Under the pieces are notes generated by a model, which was not told where the DNA came from, did no database searches, and was given only the letters and a program-made list of their open reading frames with translations. Both the position numbers and the translations under genes were made by a program. Shown here piece after piece: positions 9,038 to 24,000 of a stretch of 40,228 nt of DNA (position 1 is its first letter; every line of letters begins with the position of its first letter). Location of the stretch: the NCBI GenBank assembly GCA_002751075.1, contig NAOQ01000082.1, positions 90,091 to 130,318 of the forward strand, in the 5' to 3' direction. The DNA comes from Ichthyophonus hoferi (taxonomy: Eukaryota > Opisthokonta > Ichthyosporea > Ichthyophonida > Ichthyophonidae).

Positions 9038-12000
9038 ATGAGCGCTACTAAGTTTTTGGAAAAATGGAAAAGCAAGAAGAAGAATTTACTGTTCGACATT
9101 GATGGTATGATCTTCAACCCTATATTTTCTTGAATAGCACAAAACCATATACCAAGCAAAGATCAGGCACATATTTTCTTCTATGCTTATTACGTATATT
9201 TTTAAGACATATATTAGGGTTCAATTATCACAATATATATATATTATGTTTGATTTATTATTCTAGAAACTTTTAAAGATTATAGGTTAATATTTCTCTG
9301 TGGTTCGGTTTCACCGAACTGAGGCCCGATATAGACTAACAAATTCAGATTAATCCTTGTATTTAGGAAAACGCCTACGTGCAAATTTACTTACTTACAC
9401 ATAACTATGAATGATATACCACTAGTCAAAAGCCGGTAACCAAATTGCAAATATTATTTTCACTTACTTACTAATTGATTACAATACAGCTTCGGCTAGC
9501 ACAGAGCTGAATTTGATCTCTAAGACTCCCATGTTGTCAACCTCGTCGCTGGTAGAATCAGCATTTTCTCTCCAATCCACGTTTCATCCTAAATACAAGA
9601 GCTCCATCACGGATGTGCAGAAAATACAAAGCAGTGTTGGAGGAGGGAAAGATTGTAAAGACAACACATGTATGTTTACTAAGTGAGGATAAATGAACAA
9701 TTCAGGCTATTATATAGAAATTAATCTTATTTAAACTTGCTTTTTTTTTCTTCTTTATTGTCCTAGACTTGTATATATCATATTAATGGAGCTATTAATG
9801 CGTAGCCGACACATACCCTTTAGATATAGGTTGTATATTTAGTGTACAATTTGCTGGTCTTGTTTCAAAACCTGGTCAGTAAAAGTCTCAATATCAAGGT
9901 ATTTAGTTTTCTTTTGTTATTTCTTGGGTATGGCCCTGACCATAAATATATCGTGATGTATAGATATCACAGGTAGTGGAAAAAACACTATTTTTATAGG
10001 TAATGGTCAAGAAATATATTGTGCTTTAAATTTATGCATGCAGATTGGATGAAAACCCAGCCACTAGTAAAACCAAACCCAACACAATATTTCTGANNNN
10101 NNNNNNNNNNNNNNNNNNNNNNNNNNNNNNNNNNNNNNNNNNNNNNNNNNNNNNNNNNNNNNNNNNNNNNNNNNNNNNNNNNNNNNNNNNNNNNNNNNNN
10201 NNNNNNNNNNNNNNNNNNNNNNNNNNNNNNNNNNNNNNNNNNNNNNNNNNNNNNNNNNNNNNNNNNNNNNNNNNNNNNNNNNNNNNNNNNNNNNNNNNNN
10301 NNNNNNNNNNNNNNNNNNNNNNNNNNNNNNNNNNNNNNNNNNNNNNNNNNNNNNNNNNNNNNNNNNNNNNNNNNNNNNNNNNNNNNNNNNNNNNNNNNNN
10401 NNNNNNNNNNNNNNNNNNNNNNNNNNNNNNNNNNNNNNNNNNNNNNNNNNNNNNNNNNNNNNNNNNNNNNNNNNNNNNNNNNNNNNNNNNNNNNNNGTAA
10501 TGGTCAAGAAATATATTGTGCTTTAAATTTATGCATGCAGATTGGATGAAAACCCAGCCACTAGTAAAACCAAACCCAACACAATATTTGTACCCTACCT
10601 AAAGCATTGCCCAGCCTACGAGATGCGCAGGAGTCGACAACTTCAGAAAAGAGAACGAAGTGCATAGAAACTTTAGCATTAGAAGAATATGACGACCAAC
10701 TCGGACAAGGTATGATAGGTACTACAGGTGTTATTTGCATTACTTTCAAAAATTAAAATGTTCATCATTCTGCTCTTCACTAATGATTTTTATATGCATC
10801 CTTGCATATAAATATGTACTATCCCCGATTCACTAATAGATTGTTAGGGATACAGTAAAATGTATATTGGTAAATAATTATTATATTTGAGACACAGTAC
10901 ATCAACACATTCTTTCTTGGCTTTTCCCAAAACTATAGAAATTATCTTAGAGCTGTTGTTGTTATTATTTTACTATTATTATGACACAACTACCGCACTC
11001 CATATATCATTTCACGATCTCTCTACTTCAGTAACTACATACCACCACGCCCTGTACGCACAAAAAATGTAATATAAAAAAAATACCTACCTAAAATTCA
11101 TTATTATCTTCTCGACGTTCCGTCACTATATTTTTTATTTTTCAATTTGAAGCATTGAGTGGTAAGGGTATATGCTATTAATAGAATTGCTGGTTGTTAG
11201 TTGTTGTAAAACCGACATTAAATCATTTATACTTGCATTTTTCACCAACTAATTTTACGCATTCTTCTAATATTCCAATAAAGGACTGGACGGGGGGAAT
11301 AAAAGGGATACTATCGAGTTTATTGCCAATATAATGGTGCCTTATCTACGGAGGTCTTCTTTTGGAGATGGAGTCGATGAGGAAGGAGATGACGGAGAAT
11401 CACAGCACAGGGAGAGTCCAAATAGTTGGGCATTTTTAGAAAATAGGGTGAGTGGGTAGTAGTGTTTTTTCTTGCCTTAGTAGTTTACTCCATTATTAAT
11501 GGTAGATATATAAATAAATTCCTTAGTGTCTTTAAATTTTTAAGATTGTAAATATATTTAATAGTAGCTTACTCTTTCCAATCCTACTATTGAGTTTCCT
11601 TCAGATTAAGTACTTACATTCGAGACATGTATTTCGTATTAAATACACAACGAAACTATCTCTTTACTTACATATTTGGATTGGTAGTGGATTAGCGTAA
11701 CTATATTACCTAAAATTCGAGTATATGCCTTAGATTTCTTAGAGTCTCTATGTACAGCCGGCACATAAAAACGGAGATATCATTAACTCAACTTACAGAA
11801 CTGGTTTACCAGAGTAATCCGACGCTCTATTTAACCACAATATAATTGACTAACATTATGTATGTACAGTTGACATTGCATGTTTAACCTCATATCCCTT
11901 AATACAGGGGTTTATACGGCTATTTCATCGCGATGCAAACCGCCATACTTTATTATCAGCGGATTTGAATATCACCACAGAAATGCTATGTGGAATAGCA

Positions 12001-15000
12001 GCTGAAAAATTTAAGATAACCAATGCCGAGGCAAGGGCACACAAACTATATATACAAATGTTCACTATTAGTCCAGGTGTGTATCTTTCATTTCATTATC
12101 AATGGAGTTAGGCAACTTGCGCCGTTTCATATATCCCTACTTGCTTAATTAAGCACGAATATAAATTAAAGCATTTTACACATGTCTATTTCCACGTTGT
12201 TGTTCATGCGATTTATTCCACATCCAAGATACTTAATTATGTCAATTTTGGAGAAATTAGTAACGTTCTACAAACATTTATTTCTTTTTTCTTCTGCCCA
12301 TGCCCCTTTTCCCTCCAATATATATGTAGTCATATCATCAGAACGACGATTGTACAAAGATGAACAGCCGCTTAGGTTGCAGCATGCATGGCTGATGGAC
12401 ATGGGATATGGGGAGGATGACATACAGCTGCAGGGTAGGTGCACACACGATATACACATTGGTTTAGTTCTACATTTTTTGGGTTCTAGATGTGTGATCT
12501 AACTTATATATAGCTGAAAACCAAGAGATCCCACTATTAATAGAAATACAAACTTACTTGATATTACGATAGGATTGCAATTAAGGATATAGTGAAAAAA
12601 AAATTGAAAAACATGCCATGGTTTGCCACATTTAACATGGCTAAGATAGATTAATCCTATGCGATAAGCTGTATGGTCAAACGATAATGAATGCTTATTC
12701 ATAAGCGTGCTATTCTAGACTCTAAATTTTATAAAAATTAGCTATATGGTTATGTATCTATTTTATGCTCGACTCCATGACATTTTGTTTGATAGTTTCT
12801 TGATACCAAAGTTGTTCCCCTACCCAGCTTCTTTACAGAAACATGCCATCCCATTATGACCTATGAACTAATATGTGATCTACACTGACATATACAGGAC
12901 GTAATGACATCTACCACCTGATCAGGTTTGTGTATACCGATAAAGGTGAGCCAAAGAATCGTACTTTGGAACATGCATTTCGCATCTACGAGGAAGAAAT
13001 ATCATCTGAACAGCCCAGTTTGGCCATGTTAAATCTGTCCAACTTGTGCCTTGGCCTCCGTGGAAGGATTCATCTGCTGAGGAATATGGTATGTTGTTTT
13101 ACTTATTTTTTATTAATATAGTGATTATTACTGGTCATATATGAATGGGTATTGGAAGATACTACTATTGATATACGCGACACATTAAGATTTGGGGTTT
13201 TTATCTTGTACCTGTTTTTCTTTGTGAGGGGTGCTTATTTTATTTTATATATATTTTTCTTTCGTCCCTTTTACTTGTCAATCAGATTCTTGATGTGTTG
13301 ACACAGTCCTAACATTAGTTTAGTTTTAATAACTATATTTTCTTGTTAATAAATCTATATACTGTCACTTTATACTAATTGACTTTTACTTGTTTGCTTC
13401 CTGTCTTTGAGTTTTTCCAGTTGTTCTTTTGCACTTAAGGGTTGTTGACTTAATTAACGTGTTTCATCTCCTGTCCGTTACTCTACATTTCCTAGTTAAG
13501 GACACCTTTTATCATATGCTCATATACGCAATAAGAACATTATACGTTATTTATAGTTGATTACTATGTGCACATCATCTCGCTTCTCTATTGTTGGTTA
13601 ATAACACCTCATTGGCACATATTAACACACCCCAACCATACTTAACATTTTACTTTATCTTTTTCTTCGTAAAACATGCAGCTAGTTCAGCACCACTCGA
13701 TGAAGTATATAAAACATTTAGTTCTTTCTGCTAATCAATTGCGAAGTATTGATGAGATCAGCCCTTCTATGGCTAGTCTTGTCTCTCTCAGTGTGGCCAA
13801 CAACCACCTTAATTCCCTTTCCAAAACCCTGCACATAGAATGTCCAAATATGGAAAATATAGATTTATCCAATAATTACTTCACCAAGGTACCATCATGT
13901 ATAAGCGGAATGAAAGTACTTGTGTCTCTAACAATGGCGTACAATGATCTTACCGAGTTGGATGAGGGGCTTTGGAACTGTCGCTCCCTTCGAAATCTCA
14001 TTTGCAACAACAACCAGCTTACTAGCTTAGGTATGTATCTCCATCTCTACAGGTGCATCTGTAAGTTTCAGATTAGCATATTCATCTAATTTATAATTTT
14101 AGTTATAATATGCTGTGTTGATTTGATATTTATTCTTATACCTATGTTTATATTTGTAGTTTTATTAATAATTGATTTTCATATTATGTTAAAATTTAAG
14201 TATAGCTAATATTTTACCTTGATCTTCAGTTTGGATTCGAATTTGGTTTTTGGTTTTGGTTTTGAGCTACGTGTTGGTGCATATACGTATATATAATCTC
14301 ATATAATTGTGCAAATGTGGATTTATGTTTATGTGTACAAATGCCAATATGTATTTGTATGCACAACAGGATTTACACTTGGGTGATGCAGATATTGAAT
14401 GCACTATCCTGATAGTATTTTCTCCCACCAATGTTTTCTAATCGTGTTATAGCGGACGATGTCACGAGCCTAAAATACTTGGAAGTACTGGACATCAGAA
14501 ACAACCACATTAAGAACCTTCCAATGTTAACAGACATGCGCTTGAAGACTTTTTATTGCAGTGGCAACCACGTATGTATCTATTTTTTAATGGAAAAAAT
14601 AGGCATTACATGATAGTACTCTGTTGGTAAACTAGACATTGTATATGCTTACAAATATGGATTGCAAACAAACAAATACACTAATATTAGCAGGGAAGAA
14701 TAGAACATTTATACTATAGAAAAAAACATGTGCTCAATTATACGAGTTGTAACACTTATAGATAAACACAGAAGCAGGCTAGTATTGGATACACATATTA
14801 ATGAATTTGAACGACTTGACATTGCATCTCTCTCTTTTGTGTATTATTTATCAATATACACATGTAAAGCAGCTTTAAGGATTGCATTTCGTTTGTACCA
14901 CTATACATCTGTTTTATTAAAACATTTCCACATGTCATAACACAACTAAGAGAGCATACATCTTTATAATACAGGTGACGCAATTTAAAATGGAAAACAT

Positions 15001-18000
15001 GAGGGACTTGGAGGCAGTCCTCCTGTCAAATAATTGCATTTCTATATTCTCCTACAACCTGGCAGGTTTGTCATGATTGTGTTTGTACATATGTATAAGA
15101 TAATTAGTAGTTACATCTCTTGGTATTTGTGGGGGATTGTATATTTATGTCTTTACCGAGCACATATGTATGTTTTGTTGTGGTGGTTTCTGTGTGGAAT
15201 ACATCTACGTGCCTAGTATGGAAATATTTATATTTGCATACTATACGTCCCTATACAGCGTGTGTGTATGTTGATGTATGTAGATATATGCAGTATTAAT
15301 GTAGAATTGATGTAAGAATCAGGTATTCATGATTATTCCTTTTAATATTGTATTTTCCATGCAATAACCTAGGTTATAGCAGCAATATTTGCTTACCTCA
15401 TTCATGTTGGATTTGAAAACTCTAAGAGACACACCGGAACAATGAAAACAAATATTTTGGATATAGGACTTACCTTGCGATTTTTGTACATAATATGGTG
15501 TGATACTTAAGGTATTGAACCTGCAAACTGAACTTCATTGTACCTCTTCTCTTAATCTTCTTTTCTATTATCAAGTGATAACACAGCTAGACCTATCTTG
15601 TAACAACCTATCTACCTTACCAAATCATCTTGACTGTCTTCAATCCCTGCAAGTCTTGCGGCTTGATGATAATCGCCTTGTTGAGCTACCAGATTCATTT
15701 TCTGCGCTTACCTCGTTGGAGGTATGTTTGCATTGACCAAAAACATATGTATATGAGTAGGTATAAAGGCTACCGTGTATGGGAGTGATCATTGGAAGGT
15801 AGGATTATATGCCTGTCGTTTGATACAGGAGTACTGGAGGAGGTACATATATAAGAGACCATTCTATAGGATTTTCTGTAATTCTCTTGTGTTTGTTTTC
15901 TTTACTGACCTTTCCTTCCATTTTTATATTTGCTGCAGCCTCATACTCTTCCTGTCACAGATTTTAAGTATCAAAAATAACAGTTTATGGGCGCTGCCAA
16001 AAATGCAAACTATTGCGCACTTGAGAAAGCTTAACGTGAGCATTAACAATCTCACGCATCTACCGGATGACCTCTTTGAAGTATATATATTATACATTTT
16101 GTATTTTATTTGTTCTTTACCTTCTGCATATTTGTTTCTGACTTTCTCCATTCTCTCTTAATTTTATTGCTACCCTGCATGGATCACACATCTATATTAG
16201 TCTATACTAGTCTATATTAGGATCACCGTTGAATAAACAGAAGAACTCTGTAAAACAAATTTAGTTGCTACTTCTTTGTTTTTTAGTGCTTTATTTTGTT
16301 TTTTACACGATTTTATTTAATTCCATTTTACGTCGATTATGTGCATTGATAACTATAAATTATGTTTTAGTGTATATGAATTTGGCTGCTTACTGATATA
16401 TATATATACTAGCACACCCGTTGCGTAATTAAAAACTTCTGTCTATTTGATGTTCCTACAATTCAGGGCTTATTTATTTGCCGTTGCTATCTCCTTCCTA
16501 TGTCCGCAATCTGCTTTTATCTTGTGATAATCCCACCGATTTAGTCCTTTTCCCCATTGTTCTCTAACTCTCCTCTACCCATTTTTCCTTATCATATACG
16601 TACCTGCCTCTTTTATTCACCCCTATGTACTTTCTATATGCTTATCTCTTGGTCTTATTTGTCTTCTTTTCTTACAGCTTCCTTTTCTGCAAGAGGTAAA
16701 TGCATCCTCTAACAAAATACAGCGCCTACCCTTAATTAACGATTACAACATAAGCCCCAGTGGGTGTCAATACACAGACTCTAACAATTTTAATGTTTCA
16801 CATGAATCCACTGACATCCCATTGGTTGGAAATCGTACATGTACTGGAGGAAATGATAGCTTAAGGAGTTGCACTAGGATTGAGGAGGTCCTGGAAAACA
16901 TGTGCTTGGATAACAAGTCTAGAAAGAGGTCACATGGTAGTATCACATCGGAGTTGCTAAGTGGGAGTAGGATAGCATGGGAAAAGCCATCATCGGTGGG
17001 GAAACCTGAGTATATTTACAGGGATAACGAGAATGAGAACTGCAGGGAAACTATGCACAGTAATGAGGTATGGCGGAAACAATGGTGAGAAAATGAGAAT
17101 GGGTGTGAATAAAGGTTAAGGTAGGATGATAACTAAGGGATGTGATAGGAGGAAAGGAGGAGTCAAAGAGATAGATAAAATGATACCTGAGGGCAAATAG
17201 GGGGCACAACTCTGGTATTGGTATTGTGTCCCCTAATGTTACAAGTATTTCAACCCTACCTTATTCCCTTGTCAACAAATATTTCTTTAGACCCAATTGT
17301 GTAATTTTATTTTTGCGCCTAATTAGTCTTCTCTCACTATATTCCACCCTGCTCCACTTTGATTTGAATTTTTATATTTATTTTTAGTGAACTCTCCCCA
17401 CTATTATCCCTTCTATTTGCCTATAACAGAATCATAGAGCCACAATTTCATCTTGATACTTGTCTATTAAAGAAGACTTTTATTCCAGTGTAAACAATTG
17501 AGATGGATTTATCTTGAAATCTCAGTGGGGTACTCTTTACAGACTTAATTTATATTGGAGAAGGGGAAACGAGTGATGTTCTTGCATGACTAGCTTCATA
17601 TCAACTTCCCATTTTAATAAGCTTCATATATATTGAAACCGTTACTGATACTTTGCAAGTAAATAAATGTGCCTAAAATAATACTGCATGCCCAATATAG
17701 AAATCATTTGGTTGTACTATTAAAAAATAAATAAAAGATAAATGTGCGTCTGGTAACCTATATAGGGATACCTTTGGCAGAAGCTAATCAAAAGATAGAA
17801 AAGGCGCAAACTTGTGACTTTATCCATGCTTTAAAACTAAGATTTAAATAGTCAATATTTAATATTAACACTGTATCTTTATAGTTCTATTAATATAATT
17901 CTGTTAAGAAACAGTGTCGGTGATTCTTTTTTTATTTCATGGAAAATTTAAAAGTATAAGCGGAGAGACTTTACCTAGAGTAAAAGCAGATAGAAACTAC

Positions 18001-21000
18001 CCACATTATTATTATCACTGCATATCTGAAACTAGATATATTTATTTAAAATGGCCTGCCAGGATCCTATAGATTGGACCGTTACTATCATCTGCAATCT
18101 AATTCATGCATAAACAGCAACCCGTACAACCTGACAGAGACGCTGACACATTTACTTATATCAATCATTACATATAATATTGCATCAACTTTAACATATA
18201 AATCTAATTATAATTGTGCACGCAGATCCAGCACCCTTATGAGGACATACCCGCGATCAAGCGTACAACCGGTGGACGATTAATCAAAAAAACAAGCTCC
18301 ATACCTGGGGGAAATTGGAAAGGTCGTTGGAGCAATTTTACGCCATGGAGTGGAGGGCGATATAGTGATGCTAGCCTGCATGTAGATGTCATGGTATCAC
18401 CCATCACCGAACTTTATCTAGGCAAGAACAAGGTAAGGATTGTTTAAGAAAGAAAATTAAAGAATATGGCTGTATATAGATAGAAACCGAGACAAAGATA
18501 GTAAATTTAATTTTTGAAACATAAATAAAGAAAAACTGACTATGATAATGTAGATAAAGGCCTTTGTATAAGATATTATAATCAGGATTGACTGTTTAAC
18601 TCCATTAAACTTTGCGTCCTGCTGTACAGCTACGAGATGACACTCTACGAAACTGTATTTCACGAATGCACAACCTACAAATTTTACACCTTGGAGACAA
18701 TGCTTTGACAGAACTTAATTATGTGGCTAGGTTGTCCCAACTGGAGACCTTAGTGCTCTCGGGAAATGAGCTAAGTTTTATTTCTGATGACATAGGGTAC
18801 TTAACAGCGTTACGAGAACTTTATCTGAATGACAACAAGTTGAGGTGAGTACATTACTGAAGATTGGATGTAAAGAAACACACACATATATATATATGGT
18901 AAAACAGTTTAACACCAATTGAAAACAATATTAGTTTGAGGTTGGGTTGTGCTACCAAGAAATTGATCAGTAGAAATCGTCTCAACAGAACACAAACCAT
19001 ATAATAATCAAAAAGTAGAGAAATAAAAGAAAAAAGGCGTGGGGAGCGGAAACAGCAATAGCTATTAAGGGCGAAATATACCTAGAGGCAAAACAAGGTC
19101 TTATAGGTCATTAGATAACTATAAAATACTCGATTCTGTTTGTTCAATCTCCCACAGATTTCTCCCCCAATCTCTATGTAACCTGAACCGGCTGGCTGTG
19201 TTGGACATCAGCAATAATAACATGAGGTGTGCCTTCGTTGTATCTGGTTGATTGATTATTTTACGTGAAATCTTATTTTTCTGATAATGTTGGGGTCTAT
19301 TAAGTATTAAGTACTTTAATGGCAGAGTGGTTATTTACAATGCGAAGGAAAAATATTTAGATAATATAAGACTGAGCCTTATGATAAATATGTGAATTTA
19401 CAAAGATTATTCTCTAATGTGAAAGTATATGGTACGGGCTGACTTGAACTTGATACACGTCAATTTTAATGATGCTTACAATGACATTCACAGCTGTAAA
19501 CCCTTCTCTGATGAATGGATCTGGACATACAATAAGGAGTTACAGTGCTTGGATCTCAGCAGAAACGTACGTAGAAAATAGAACTGATTGTTCCTTCTGC
19601 AATAATGCTTATAGATGAAAATTGATTAAGAAAATATCTTGTAATTATATGTATATGAAGTGATTGTACAAGTGAAACAATGTTTTGTTACTTTACCTTC
19701 CTGTTTTCACTCCCCAACATGACTAAATTGAAGGTTGGTTTTTCTATTTCAACGTAGTCAACAATAGGTCAGTCATTTCCTATACACACAAGTAATATTA
19801 TTTGGCCTGTTAGTCTCTATAATCACATATAAACATTATTGTCTCATAGACTTGGTGAAATTAAGACTTTACATGTTCATCTTTACTTTATGAGGTCATC
19901 AGGCAGAGATGATACAAGAAACCGTTTGGATAGATAGTCTGCTGCATATTGGCTCAGATGTACTATAGGAATCTTTACCTTAGGATGTTAGACTGAATAA
20001 AAATACATAGCTTCTAAATCTTACATATTTGGTGGCAGTGTAATGGTTCCTGTACGAATCAAAGGCTCAATCATTCGGTAAAAAATGTGGCTTGGGCTAC
20101 CCCTCCTAATACGTTCAATCTATATATAACACTGTGTGTGAACTGCCAGTTTGTGTTATTCAATGCCTATCATTAAAAGTTTTATTTCTTAGCCTTGTCC
20201 TCTCATAATATTTCTTCTTATACTATTTCCAGCCATCCATTAGCCCTGATACACAGATATATATATATGTTAGCACATACCTATCCGAGATATATACGTA
20301 ATATCAATCTTGTACTTTCCTTGGTGGGCTACATCTTCCTCTTCCATTATTCTCAATAGTGGTAGGATTCCGGGACACATACCTACGCAGATTGATAATC
20401 ATATCACTAAAGTCTAATCATGGGCTACACACTATATATATTGGGAGCTATCCAGTCTCATCTCAACCACCTTCAGCCAAATTCAAATAACCTTATAATG
20501 CGTGGTTTTTAATTTTAACAATCTCTCCTTACTGATTTTTAATCTTCCTTTTTGCTGAACTATATCTACTTAACAAAAACTTTGACATATAATTAGCCTA
20601 TTATTGTCCTTGTGACCAATAACGCCTAGTAAAAATCCATACAGAAACAAATAGGGATTTTGAACCTGAATACAGATTTTAGACCATTGCCAAAGCTCAA
20701 GTACCTCAATTTAGAAGGCGTGCAGTTACCTTGTCGATGCAAGGTGTGTACGTAGTCCTTTTCAATACATGCATACACCAATATAGTCAGGTATGCATAT
20801 ATATATATATATTACTATAAAAAATATCATACTCTTATTATACGACTGTGTTTGCGAATTGTTCTTTTATTTTAACCGCGGTGACAGTATAAATGAATAT
20901 AATCTACTTAATATTGAATACATGTATGACCATACGTATACACATATGTATGCCCAATTAATAACACGCAGTAAGGGTATTTATGCATAAATACAACATT

Positions 21001-24000
21001 AGTTTTTTATAAGTACACGGGCAAATACTAGAGCAAAATGCAGTTGTTAAAGAATGTGTAAACATTACGTTACTGGTTTTGTGTTATTATGCAGACAAAG
21101 AATTGTGCAGTTCTTTTGTGAGTATTGACCATTTAGATAGTACCAATGGGTATCCATGACCTTAAAAAGCTGAAATGTTTATATAGCGTGTTGTAAAGTA
21201 GCTATACTAACCAGTATGACTTCTCATACATAAACATCCTAAATTGACTTTTGTACTAAATAATTTTTATATTTTGGTGAACTAATTGCTACACAATTGT
21301 GTACTATTATTGTGTACCTAGGTTGCTTGTCCTTATTCTGGGAGTTAAGGAATTTCTGGAATAACTCATAATTTTATTACGAGCGAAAAGGGTAAAGGGG
21401 AAAATGGACAATTATTATGGTAGGGTCCATAGAGTACATGATCATGTCTTTAACATATACCAACAGTCTCTTGGCTTTTCATTATCTAATTTAAGATTAT
21501 CTTTGGCGCTCCATATAGTAAGGTGTTATATTCTGATGGAGCGTATTAATAAAAGGACATATAGTTTGATTAATTACGCTTGTGGGGCAGCACTGTTTCC
21601 CACCCTAGTGCATACTTCCTACTAATTACTAGTCTCATTCATGCCAATCCATCAGGATAATTCAGGCCATCTGGGGTATGCTGTGGGGGGTCCTCTCTTC
21701 TGCACTGTGTGCATTCGATCAACACTCCCTCAATCACTACTGGTAAGACTGTGTATATATATCAATAAGATTCTCTATAGTTTTAATGCTTATGCCGTAT
21801 GCATATGCGTAGAAGGCAGTACGTTTAAGTTTTAGCTGGCGATTCACAAGATGATGCATGTATCTGAATGGCATTTACAATCACAAAATTAATCAGAAAT
21901 CTTACAATCCCTGTAGTGTATTTTATTATTTAAAAATCTTGGGAGGAAAAAAAAGGTTGATGTTGGAATAGTCAGTCTTTCTGCCACACATTTACTAAAC
22001 CATTATACTGTGCATGTTTTGTCAATGGAAATAGTGTATGCTAATTTACTAAATGCTATTTTTAAGGAAGAGGGATTTACCTGATTGGAGAATTATTTGG
22101 AAGCAATCAAGCCAGAACGGTTTAACCATGTAGGCTAGGATATTTTAATGTGGCTTATAGGCAAACTTCTATACTAGTTCGGCATACTAATCCTTCAAAA
22201 TAATATAAGAAATAGCTTTAAAATATGATCTTATTTGCCTGTTTGTTATAATATAAATCGAAATATGAATGACTCCGTATGCACATTATTAAGCTCTCAT
22301 ATAAGCATCGCTGTAAAATGCCAAGATATATATATAAACATCTTTATTTATTTCAGCAGTCGTTTAGACAAGCTGGCCAATATTCAAGTGTAATCCCCCT
22401 TCTAATAGTATAGTGTATTCATACCTTTCTGATGTTTGATTATCGAATAAGGTTGTATATTAATAGGTCATTGCAATTGTTTTTACTTTTTGCTACCATT
22501 TACTATTGAAATGCACTAACTCATTAGGGCCATTATCCATAATGTATGAATTTATTATCTTTCTTCTTGCCTTTCTTATGTTTCCATAATATGCANNNNN
22601 NNNNNNNNNNNNNNNNNNNNNNNNNNNNNNNNNNNNNNNNNNNNNNNNNNNNNNNNNNNNNNNNNNNNNNNNNNNNNNNNNNNNNNNNNNNNNNNNNNNN
22701 NNNNNNNNNNNNNNNNNNNNNNNNNNNNNNNNNNNNNNNNNNNNNNNNNNNNNNNNNNNNNNNNNNNNNNNNNNNNNNNNNNNNNNNNNNNNNNNNNNNN
22801 NNNNNNNNNNNNNNNNNNNNNNNNNNNNNNNNNNNNNNNNNNNNNNNNNNNNNNNNNNNNNNNNNNNNNNNNNNNNNNNNNNNNNNNNNNNNNNNNNNNN
22901 NNNNNNNNNNNNNNNNNNNNNNNNNNNNNNNNNNNNNNNNNNNNNNNNNNNNNNNNNNNNNNNNNNNNNNNNNNNNNNTTACTATTGAAATGCACTAACT
23001 CATTAGGGCCATTATCCATAATGTATGAATTTATTATCTTTCTTCTTGCCTTTCTTATGTTTCCATAATATGCACATACAAACATGTATATTCCATCTCA
23101 CTCACTCCATCATGATCTTTGCCTACAGTCGGTGGTGTATCTAGGCCCATATATGCATGACATAGGATTGACAGAAGCTAAGAACAGTGGCAGCTGGTTG
23201 GGCCTTCTGCCTCGTAATGTCTACAGTAGCTTACGCAATGCCTCGATTGTAGGCTTACCTTTCTAAAACAATGCTAGCTAGTTAGTATAAAGAATGGGGG
23301 AAAGAAAAGAAAGGAAAAGCATAAAACTTATACTATAAAAAATGGGGTTGGAAACGGTGAAGTAATGAATGTATAAGGAATGGATGATTAAGATAAAATT
23401 AACTAATTAACTAAGAGGGGCATAGACTAATTGTCAGAATTACTAAGTTTAATTGATAAGCAAAGTCATACCTGACACAGCCACTACAACATCTATTCAC
23501 CATACTACTACACATGTATACATTACATATTTACATTTCAATTTGTTTTTACCTCAGACATCTGTAGGTACACCAGACGACCTGTACAGGGCACCATCAG
23601 GGTCTAGTAATCCAGGCGGATCTGTGTCCGTTCCTAACCTGTTACAAGGGCTACCGCCACTAAGGACCAACGGCGAATTTATTAATGATTTTTTGACAGA
23701 AAAGGTATGGTCTGGAGAGGCTAATTTGATGAAAGGTAGATGTGCAAGGGCAGAGTCCGACTATGATCTAAATAGATTTAACATACGACACGGTGGGTGC
23801 ACATATGTGGTGAGGTGTTGAATGTCTCTGGTTGTGCAGTTTTCCCTTTTGTTAATTTCTCAACTTATGTGCATCTTTATGTATCTATAAAGATTAATTG
23901 AGACGGTCCCATGTGGTGAGTGAGTGATTGATTAAGACTAATAGTATATAGGATGGCTCCAGTGCAAATATGTTATATTATTTATTCATGACTTTATATA

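Noticed and set aside
10043-10068. Mini-exon after the TGCATGCAG acceptor, present in both gap flanks
   Set aside because: Its outgoing phase does not fit exon 3, and the in-frame extension hits a stop; the AAAG acceptor at 10604 gives a continuous frame.
10045-10507. Open frames across gap 1 on both strands
   Set aside because: They consist almost entirely of N and are artefacts.
12268-12702. Minus-strand frames in the cyclase region
   Set aside because: They overlap well-supported plus-strand exons or AT-rich intron and have no family support.
21404-21625. 73-codon frame between cyclase exons 18 and 19
   Set aside because: No similarity to the family and no in-phase splice pair; probably intronic.
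22546-23085. Open frames across gap 2 on both strands
   Set aside because: They consist almost entirely of N and are artefacts.
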